Shown here piece after piece: positions 1 to 4,789 of a stretch of 6,030 nucleotides of DNA (within the stretch, counting starts at the first letter, position 1; each line of letters starts with the position of its first letter). Under the pieces are notes generated by a model, which saw nothing but the letters and a program-made list of their open reading frames with translations, was not told the DNA's origin and searched no databases. Both the position numbers and the translations under genes were made by a program. This DNA is from an uncultured Odoribacter sp. Lineage in GTDB: Bacteria; Bacteroidota; Bacteroidia; Bacteroidales; Marinifilaceae. The stretch is taken from positions 1-6,030 of the forward strand of contig CAMRAP010000108.1 of the NCBI GenBank assembly GCA_947039985.1, given 5' to 3'.

Positions 1-930
1 CGTACTAACCATTGTTCGACGCTTAGATGCAATATCATCCATATATTTTTGATGTTCCTTATCGTAGATAAAAGTACGTAAACGAGCCAAAGCACGAGCC
101 TTGTTTTTGGGTTGGTCACGAGTTTCTGTACACTCAATCAGAACCTCCTCAATGAGACCCGTATTTGGATTCTTCCACATATAACGTAAACGTACACCCG
201 ATTCCACCTTATTTACATTCTGTCCACCAGCACCACTACAACGGAAAGTGTCCCATTTAATCTCTCCCTCATTGACATGTACATCCACCTCCTCAGCCTC
301 TGGCAACACAGCTACAGTGGCAGCCGAAGTATGCACACGTCCTTGTGTCTCTGTATTTGGAACTCGTTGCACACGATGTACACCCGACTCATATTTTAAA
401 ATACCATACACTCCATTTCCCGATACACTGGCAACCACCTCTTTATATCCTCCAGATGTTCCTTCATTAAAATTAGAAATCTCCAATTGCCAATTGTGTT
501 TTTCACAAAATTTCGTGTACATACGAAATAGATCACCTGCAAATAAAGAAGCTTCGTCTCCACCCGTACCGCCTCGAATCTCTATAATCGCATTTTTACC
601 ATCCTCCGGATCGGCAGGAATCAATAACATTTTGATATCCTGTTCCATTTGAGGTATCTTAGGATTCCACTCTGCAATCTCCATCTCTGCCATTTCGCAC
701 AACTCCTTATCACTTTCTGTTGCCAGAATTTCTCTAGACTCAGCTACTGCTTGTATCGCCGCTTTGTACTCATTACCAGCAGCAGTAATTCCCTCTAAAT
801 CTTTATATTCTTTTGTTAAACGCACATAACGTTTCATGTCCTGAATAACATTAGGGTCGGTTATCAACTCTCCAATTTCCTTAAAACGAATATAAAAGGC
901 TTCTAATTTTTCTAATAATGAATGGTCCAT
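1..930 (-). CDS. prfA: Peptide chain release factor 1 (RF1), 3' end missing
   Basis: Recognises UAA and UAG stop codons in the ribosomal A site and triggers release of the finished peptide in the cytoplasm. The 310 visible codons start at ATG 930-928 (MDHSLLEKLEAFYIRFKEI) and stay open to the window edge. The family is usually about 360 residues, so roughly 50 C-terminal residues are off-window. The codon-recognition loop reads HRVQRVPNTETQG, with the PxT tripeptide at residues 191-193 as P-N-T. The catalytic GGQ is at 235-237 within CSGAGGQNVNKVESG; in this family the Gln is the target of the PrmC methyltransferase. The tail seen here, KNKARALARLRTF, is typical RF1. PxT rather than the RF2 SPF motif settles RF1 over RF2. 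A promoter box lies 24 bases upstream of the start. Identity is very secure. Confidence 0.97.
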   Translation of the reverse strand, partial: MDHSLLEKLEAFYIRFKEIGELITDPNVIQDMKRYVRLTKEYKDLEGITAAGNEYKAAIQAVAESREILATESDKELCEMAEMEIAEWNPKIPQMEQDIKMLLIPADPEDGKNAIIEIRGGTGGDEASLFAGDLFRMYTKFCEKHNWQLEISNFNEGTSGGYKEVVASVSGNGVYGILKYESGVHRVQRVPNTETQGRVHTSAATVAVLPEAEEVDVHVNEGEIKWDTFRCSGAGGQNVNKVESGVRLRYMWKNPNTGLIEEVLIECTETRDQPKNKARALARLRTFIYDKEHQKYMDDIASKRRTMVST

Positions 931-954
931 CTACTGCGGTATTATAATGTAGGA

Positions 955-985
955 CAAAAGTAGTCAATAATGCGCACATTTAAAA
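955..985 (-). promoter_or_regulatory. Probable prfA promoter (Bacteroidota type)
   Basis: On the minus strand the box TACTTTTG (955-962) matches the Bacteroidota -7 consensus TAnnTTTG. It is preceded after 19 bases by TTTT (982-985), a weak version of the -33 TTTG element. The box ends 24 bases before the prfA ATG, which would give a short leader. No clear Shine-Dalgarno precedes the ATG, as is usual in this phylum. The match is by eye only. Confidence 0.6.
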
Positions 986-1157
986 GTCGCACAAAATAAT
1001 TCCAAACAAACTCTTTAAATTTTTGAGTCTGCCTAATTATTGGCAATCTTTAGCTATTATCTATGACAGATAGAAAGGTGTATGGATAATTTATGTAAAA
1101 TTATTATTTTATGGCAAAAAAATGATGTTTTTAGTTTTTATTATACGGGAAGTTGTT

Positions 1158-1165
1158 TATATTTG
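1158..1165 (+). promoter_or_regulatory. Candidate -7 box for the barrel gene leader
   Basis: TATATTTG fits TAnnTTTG exactly, and it is the best such box on the plus strand between prfA and the barrel gene. The expected -33 TTTG about 19-21 bases upstream is not present; that stretch is only T-rich. If used, transcription would begin near 1172 and leave a leader of about 275 bases before ATG 1449. A closer, weaker promoter cannot be excluded. Confidence 0.4.
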
Positions 1166-1291
1166 CATCGTTATGAGGTGTTAACTAATTGATAGCTATG
1201 TTGGTTTTTAGAAGTGTTTGGTTTGTCATCAATAAGAAAATTGCCAGTTTTAGAGGATTTAGAGAGGTCTTTTTTTTAAATAGTTACATTT

Positions 1292-1303
1292 TTTGCATGC
1301 AAA
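1292..1303. repeat. Perfect 12-bp palindrome, possible operator
   Basis: TTTGCATGCAAA is identical to its own reverse complement. It lies in the leader or upstream region of the barrel gene, about 145 bases before its ATG and downstream of the candidate promoter box. A symmetric 12-mer of this kind could bind a dimeric regulator, but no second copy is visible in the window, and chance occurrence in AT-rich DNA is possible. Confidence 0.3.
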
Positions 1304-1349
1304 GCATATATGATTAAGTGTGCTAACTGTTTGTTTCTTGTGTAGGTTA

Positions 1350-1426
1350 TGGGTAATATTTTATTGTTGAATAAGCTAAAATCCCCACGCTTTTTTATTT
1401 TAATAAACTGATCTTTTTGGGGATTT
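1350..1426 (+). promoter_or_regulatory. Overlapping inverted repeats ahead of the barrel gene
   Basis: AAATCCCCA (1379-1387) and TGGGGATTT (1418-1426) are a perfect 9-bp inverted repeat with a 30-base loop, ending 22 bases before ATG 1449. The left arm can instead pair with upstream sequence: ATTTTA (1358-1363) with TAAAAT (1377-1382), and TGGG (1350-1353) with CCCA (1384-1387). A T6 run follows at 1391-1396. The same CCCC can thus take part in two exclusive hairpins, the upstream one resembling a weak terminator. A regulatory role is inference; the repeats themselves are read directly. Confidence 0.35.
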
Positions 1427-1448
1427 GAGGTATTAAATAATTTTGATT

Positions 1449-2159
1449 ATGAAGAAAATTTTAATGTTAGCAGTTATTGTTGCCGGAATGGCATCGGGCG
1501 TTCAGGCGCAAGAGTCAGGTTTTGGAGTAAGAGGAAGCTTGAATTTCTCAAATGTAGGTGACAAGTATGATGGAGAAGTAAGTGATGGAGAGAGTGCTTC
1601 TGATGAAGAAGAAGATTTTAAAAGTCGTGTAGGATTTAGTCTTGGAGTTATTTATGACTGGGGATTAAGTGAAAACTTTTACATTCAACCAGGACTTTAT
1701 TTTACTACTCGTGGTGGGAAATTGGAAGAGAATTATGAAGGTGAAACCTATGAGGAAAAGTACAATTTAAATTACCTGCAAATACCTGTTTTAGCTTCTT
1801 ATCGCATAGACATAAGTGACAATATGCAGTGGCAAATTAATGCTGGTCCATATTTGGCTTATGGTATAGGAGGTAAAGTTAAGTGGGAAGATAGTTCTGA
1901 TGGTGAAACGGAAAGTGGTGATTATGATGTATTTGGAACAACAGAAGGTGATTATAATGAGGAGAATTATGAAGAAAAAGGTGGTTTGAAAAGATTTGAC
2001 GCTGGGTTAAGTTTTGGAACAGGTGTTTCTTTTAACAAATTATACGTAGGATTAAGTTATGATTTAGGTTTAGCAAACATAGCTGATAAAGATGAGTGGG
2101 GTGATGATTATTCATTAAAAAATCGTAACTTCTCAGTGAGTGTTGGATATAATTTCTAA
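1449..2159 (+). CDS. Outer membrane beta-barrel protein, PorT-like family
   Basis: Predicted secreted 236-residue protein inserted in the outer membrane as a small beta-barrel. Residues 1-20 form a signal peptide (MKKILMLAVIVAGMASGVQA, cleavage probably before Q21). The mature part alternates amphipathic strands typical of the OMP_b-brl_2 / PorT-like group: FGVRGSLNFSNV, RVGFSLGVIYDWGL, FYIQPGLYFTTRGG, LNYLQIPVLASYRI, WQINAGPYLAYGIGG, FDAGLSFGTGVSF and LYVGLSYDLGLANI. It ends in SVSVGYNF, whose terminal Phe suits outer-membrane assembly. The frame is open back to TTG 1443, but ATG 1449 gives the natural signal peptide. Unusual are strongly acidic loops: residues 41-57 (9 of 17 acidic), 93-103 and 147-176. 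It stands alone between a long leader and a terminator. The specific function is unknown; such barrels include adhesin-like, transport and secretion-associated proteins. Confidence 0.85.
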   Translation: MKKILMLAVIVAGMASGVQAQESGFGVRGSLNFSNVGDKYDGEVSDGESASDEEEDFKSRVGFSLGVIYDWGLSENFYIQPGLYFTTRGGKLEENYEGETYEEKYNLNYLQIPVLASYRIDISDNMQWQINAGPYLAYGIGGKVKWEDSSDGETESGDYDVFGTTEGDYNEENYEEKGGLKRFDAGLSFGTGVSFNKLYVGLSYDLGLANIADKDEWGDDYSLKNRNFSVSVGYNF

Positions 2160-2195
2160 TTTTACAGGAGTATAAAACAGTAAAATGTGTAGAAC

Positions 2196-2233
2196 AAATA
2201 GCCAATGGATTCATTTCTATTGGCTATTTTTTT
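2196..2233. terminator. Rho-independent terminator after the barrel gene
   Basis: AAATAGCCAAT (2196-2206) pairs perfectly with ATTGGCTATTT (2219-2229) around a 12-base loop and runs into seven T (2227-2233). It lies 37 bases after the barrel stop codon. On the minus strand the same stem is followed by TTTGTTCT, so it may also end the yraN-SDR transcript arriving from the right, whose last stop is at 2287. Confidence 0.85.
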
Positions 2234-2286
2234 GAATGAAGTACACTACTGATATCTCAGGGGATTGACTGATCGTTCAAATGGTT

Positions 2287-3297
2287 TCATGCTTCTAAGA
2301 GTGCCATTAAACGGATATGTTCCACCGTTTCTTCGAGGGTATAAAATTGAAAATCTGGGTAAAGAGTCAAAATCTTTGCACTGGAATATTGCGAACGGCG
2401 ATGAGAGGAGCGGGCAGTCTCTCTGGTGAAAGCTGGCTTCTTTCCACTGATTTTTCCAAGGATAGCCAAAGCACGCCAAAGCAAACCACTGATCCAAGGA
2501 TGTAAATACAGAAATGGCACTCTTTTTTTATTGGCACGAGCGATAGTTGTGAATAACTCTTGAAAGGTGTAGTTCCCACCGTTCAGTATAAAACGCTCAT
2601 TTTTTACAGCGGTATCTTCTGCTAGACGTATCATGACTTTCACAAGGTCACGTACATCGACATAGCCAGTCATTCCTTTAGTATAAACAGGGATTCCCTT
2701 AGCAGCAGTGCTATATAGACGTGCACTGCTTTTATTCCACATTCCCGCTCCTAATATGATGGAAGGGCAAACAATAACAGCATTCAAGCCTTTTTTTATA
2801 TATTTCCAAACTATTTTTTCTGACTCTCCCTTGCTTTTTGAATAGATGGAACGTTCTCTATTTCCAATCTCTAAAGTATTTTCATCGATGATCTCTTCTG
2901 CACATTGGACGTCGCCTAAAGCTGCAATAGAGCTAACATAACACAATCGGACTCCATGCTCAAGGCATAGAGAAGCCATATGATCTGTCCCTTTTAGATT
3001 TGTTTGTAGTAATAAATCTTGATCGTTTGCATGAAATGAAACCATTGCAGCGCAATGATATACAGTGCTGGATTTCTGGATAAAATCACTTAAATTTTCC
3101 GATTCTAGCACATCTCCTTCTACCCAAATGAGTTTATTCCATAATTGTAAACCATCTGAATATTGCTTAAATACAGACTGGACTGCATCAAGATCACTCC
3201 CTTTTCGCTTTAATGCCCTGACGATATGCCCTGAACTCAATAGCTGATACAGCAAATGAGAACCTAGTAAACCTGTTGCTCCTGTTACAAATACCAT
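2287..3297 (-). CDS. NAD(P)-dependent epimerase/dehydratase family SDR
   Basis: Extended short-chain dehydrogenase/reductase of 336 residues, predicted cytoplasmic, acting on an unidentified sugar, flavonol-like or steroid-like substrate. The Rossmann nucleotide-binding motif TGATGLLG is at residues 5-12. An acidic GDV follows at 61-63, and HCAAMVSF at 81-88 is the strand that packs against the cofactor. The catalytic Ser lies in YVSSIAALG (S122/S123), with Tyr152 and Lys156 in YSKSK, so the active site looks intact. YVDVRDLV (212-219) is the usual substrate-side motif. The C-terminal part (SRLYSTAAKG-like to FYTLEETVEHI) resembles dihydroflavonol-reductase-like SDRs. The frame extends to a TTG at 3312, but ATG 3297 places the Rossmann motif normally and sits 7 bases after the yraN stop, suggesting co-transcription. 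Family assignment is firm; the substrate is unknown. Confidence 0.9.
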   Translation of the reverse strand: MVFVTGATGLLGSHLLYQLLSSGHIVRALKRKGSDLDAVQSVFKQYSDGLQLWNKLIWVEGDVLESENLSDFIQKSSTVYHCAAMVSFHANDQDLLLQTNLKGTDHMASLCLEHGVRLCYVSSIAALGDVQCAEEIIDENTLEIGNRERSIYSKSKGESEKIVWKYIKKGLNAVIVCPSIILGAGMWNKSSARLYSTAAKGIPVYTKGMTGYVDVRDLVKVMIRLAEDTAVKNERFILNGGNYTFQELFTTIARANKKRVPFLYLHPWISGLLWRALAILGKISGKKPAFTRETARSSHRRSQYSSAKILTLYPDFQFYTLEETVEHIRLMALLEA

Positions 3298-3304
3298 AAA
3301 ATTA

Positions 3305-3676
3305 TTATTCAAAGACTTGGATTGCTTCTTTTATATGCTCAATTTCTTGTTTCTCTCCACAGATCAAAATGAGATCAAAGCGTACTTCTGCCTGACTGTT
3401 TTTTGCCTTAACGTAAGCATTTGCTGCTCGGCGTAAATGGCATCGTTTTTTATAATTTACCAGTTCTTCTGGTCGCATGTCATTTGTGTTTCGTGTTTTT
3501 ACCTCTACAATCACTAATAATCCACTCTTCATACAAACGATATCTAGCTCTAAGCGGCTAACTCTCCAGTTTCGATCCAATATAACATACCCATGCTGTT
3601 GTAAATAATCAGCTGCTCTATCTTCCCCTATTTTTCCCAATTCGTTGTGGTGTGCCATCAGATTTTGTATTTCCAT
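3305..3676 (-). CDS. yraN: YraN family (UPF0102) nuclease-like protein
   Basis: Small 123-residue protein of the UPF0102/YraN family, which has a restriction-endonuclease-like (PD-(D/E)XK) fold and no firmly established function; a role in DNA or RNA processing is usually presumed. Visible family marks are HNELGKIGEDRAADYL (residues 10-25, with E18), GYVILDRNWR (29-38), ELDIV (43-47, with D45), VIVEVKTR (55-62, giving the E58-x-K60 pair) and VRFDLI (99-104). The metal-binding D/E-x-K residues are all present, so activity is plausible. ATG 3676 is used here. A second ATG at 3658 (MAHHNELGK) matches the usual family N-terminus and may be the true start. It is the first gene of an apparent two-gene unit with the SDR and has a matching promoter box 38 bases upstream. 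Confidence 0.93.
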   Translation of the reverse strand: MEIQNLMAHHNELGKIGEDRAADYLQQHGYVILDRNWRVSRLELDIVCMKSGLLVIVEVKTRNTNDMRPEELVNYKKRCHLRRAANAYVKAKNSQAEVRFDLILICGEKQEIEHIKEAIQVFE

Positions 3677-3714
3677 TTATTCTTGCCTCGTAAACAATAG
3701 AAAAGGTATAATTG

Positions 3715-3722
3715 CAAAGATA
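3715..3722 (-). promoter_or_regulatory. Probable -7 box for yraN-SDR
   Basis: On the minus strand TATCTTTG matches TAnnTTTG exactly and ends 38 bases before ATG 3676. No TTTG is found at the expected -33 position, where the sequence is an AT-rich run, so the call rests on the -7 element and its placement. Confidence 0.5.
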
Positions 3723-3789
3723 ATTCATTAAGTTTAAATTTACTCACCTTCTATTTTTTATTTTTAACAATAGGTATTATCGCATTCAA

Positions 3790-3800
3790 GGGGGGGAGGG
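3790..3800. repeat. G-rich homopolymer tract (G7 A G3)
   Basis: Seven consecutive G, an A, then three G lie in otherwise AT-rich sequence between the divergent yraN and GT5-like promoters. The tract is about 60-70 bases from each promoter element and outside both likely transcripts. It stands out by composition; a role in slippage-based variation or protein binding is only a possibility. Confidence 0.4.
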
Positions 3801-3858
3801 TAATCTTCATGAATGTTTCATTTACAAATAGGTACATTGTTGAAAATCACTAAAGCCT

Positions 3859-3889
3859 TTTGCTTTCCGAACAATTTTAGCTATCTTTG
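3859..3889 (+). promoter_or_regulatory. Bacteroidota-type promoter of the GT5-like gene
   Basis: TTTG (3859-3862) is followed after exactly 19 bases by TATCTTTG (3882-3889), a full match to the -33 TTTG / -7 TAnnTTTG consensus. The box ends 22 bases before ATG 3912. This decides the start: the longer reading from ATG 3813 would put the promoter inside the coding region. It is the strongest promoter match in the window. Confidence 0.8.
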
Positions 3890-3911
3890 TAGTGTTTTAG
3901 GAAATGTAGTT

Positions 3912-4718
3912 ATGTCGACAAAGAAAATCTTATTTATCTCGCAAGAGATCATGCCTTACCTACCAGAATCAGAAATAGCACATATTGGTCGTTATTTGCC
4001 TCAGGGTATTCAGGAAAAGGGTAGAGAAATCAGAACATTTATGCCACGTTTTGGCTGTATCAATGAAAGACGAAATCAACTTCACGAAGTGATACGTTTA
4101 TCAGGAATGAACTTAATTATAAGTGATACAGATCATCCGTTGATCATCAAAGTTGCTTCTATACAAGCTGCGCGAATGCAGGTGTATTTTATTGATAATG
4201 AGGATTATTTTCAACGTAAAGAAACGATTACTGATAAAGATGGGAACTTTTTCCCAGATAATGATGAGCGTGCCATATTCTTTACTCGTGGTGTTTTTGA
4301 AACGGTCAAAAAATTAAGATGGTCACCAGACTTGATTTATTGTCAAGGTTGGTTTACAGCATTAGTTCCTTTGTTCCTAAAGAAAGAGTACTATGATGAT
4401 CCTATTTTTGAAAATTCAAAAGTTGTTTTTTCTGCTTGTAACGATCAGTTTGATGGTAAGTTAGATGAAAATTTTGCAAAAAAGATGCTTAATGAGAATA
4501 TTACGGAGAAAGATGTGTCTATTGTAAAGGATCCTACTTACTTAAACCTTAGTAAATTAGCCGTAGATTATTCGGACGGTGTTATTTTTAATCATGCTGA
4601 AGCATCTTCGGAATTAAAAGAATATGTTGTTCAGAGTGGAAAGCCAAGTACTTCATATACAACTCCAGAGGATTATGTTGATACCTATTCAAAGTTTTTC
4701 GATCAAATACTCGACTAA
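3912..4718 (+). CDS. Glycogen/starch synthase-like protein, N-terminal domain only
   Basis: A 268-residue protein resembling the N-terminal half of GT5 glycogen/starch synthases. MSTKKILFISQEIMPY (1-16) matches the opening strand, LPQGIQEKGREIRTFMPRFG (29-48) the 'LPxALxxxGHxVRxxxPxYG' stretch, and VYFIDNEDYF (91-100) plus DNDERAIFFTRGVFE (116-130) the family's FxxNxxYF and DnxxRFxxFsxa regions. PDLIYCQGWFTALVPLFLK (139-157) lines up with the usual PDIIHCHDWQTALVP. It ends near residue 268, whereas full enzymes have about 450-500 residues in two domains, and no C-terminal nucleotide-sugar domain follows. The K-x-G-G ADP-glucose motif is replaced by PESEIAH, and HCHDW by YCQGW, so glycogen synthase activity is unlikely. 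Short proteins of this kind are, from memory, common in Bacteroidota, often beside panC; here no panC is seen. It is apparently monocistronic, with its own promoter and terminator. The function is unknown. Confidence 0.85.
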   Translation: MSTKKILFISQEIMPYLPESEIAHIGRYLPQGIQEKGREIRTFMPRFGCINERRNQLHEVIRLSGMNLIISDTDHPLIIKVASIQAARMQVYFIDNEDYFQRKETITDKDGNFFPDNDERAIFFTRGVFETVKKLRWSPDLIYCQGWFTALVPLFLKKEYYDDPIFENSKVVFSACNDQFDGKLDENFAKKMLNENITEKDVSIVKDPTYLNLSKLAVDYSDGVIFNHAEASSELKEYVVQSGKPSTSYTTPEDYVDTYSKFFDQILD

Positions 4719-4748
4719 ATTCGTATTAGTGAGTTTCTTATAAAATAT

Positions 4749-4789
4749 ACACCTCAAAAGTTTAACGAATTACTTTTGAGGTGTTTTTT
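4749..4789. terminator. Shared terminator hairpin of convergent genes
   Basis: ACACCTCAAAAGT (4749-4761) and ACTTTTGAGGTGT (4772-4784) form a perfect 13-bp stem with a 10-base loop, followed by T4784-4789. It lies 30 bases beyond the stop of the GT5-like gene. The right arm and part of the loop are also the last codons and stop of the minus-strand symporter. On the minus strand the stem is followed by ATATTTTA, a weaker U-rich tail, so it may work in both directions. Confidence 0.88.

Larger units (their letters stand above)
931..1448. other. 518-base AT-rich intergenic region, no convincing gene
   Basis: This gap lies between the divergent prfA and outer-membrane barrel genes. It holds the prfA promoter (955-985), a candidate plus-strand promoter box (1158-1165), a perfect 12-bp palindrome (1292-1303) and overlapping inverted repeats (1350-1426), each listed separately. 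The only short open frame of note, 1198-1317, has no family resemblance and I do not call it. No tRNA, IS end or tandem repeat is seen. The length suggests a long 5' leader for the barrel gene or a small RNA, but nothing in the sequence proves either. Confidence 0.6.

Noticed and set aside
248..652. 134-residue plus-strand open frame
   Set aside because: It lies wholly inside prfA on the opposite strand and shows no family features; a shadow frame.
1198..1317. 39-codon plus-strand open frame (MLVFRSVWFVINKKIASF...) in the leader of the barrel gene
   Set aside because: It begins 33 bases after the candidate -7 box, but it has no family resemblance, no start signal and a composition expected of AT-rich non-coding DNA. 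A leader peptide is possible but not supported.
2032..2214. 60-residue minus-strand frame across the barrel gene's end and its terminator
   Set aside because: It runs through the terminator hairpin and antisense to a well-supported gene.
2246..2579. Overlapping small frames at the end of the SDR gene (2246-2497 and 2367-2579 minus, 2317-2505 plus)
   Set aside because: The SDR frame carries the conserved protein here; the others are low-complexity shadows without start signals.
3813..3911. 33-residue N-terminal extension of the GT5-like protein from ATG 3813
   Set aside because: The full -33/-7 promoter (3859-3889) lies within it, and the family N-terminus begins at MSTKKILFIS, so ATG 3912 is preferred.
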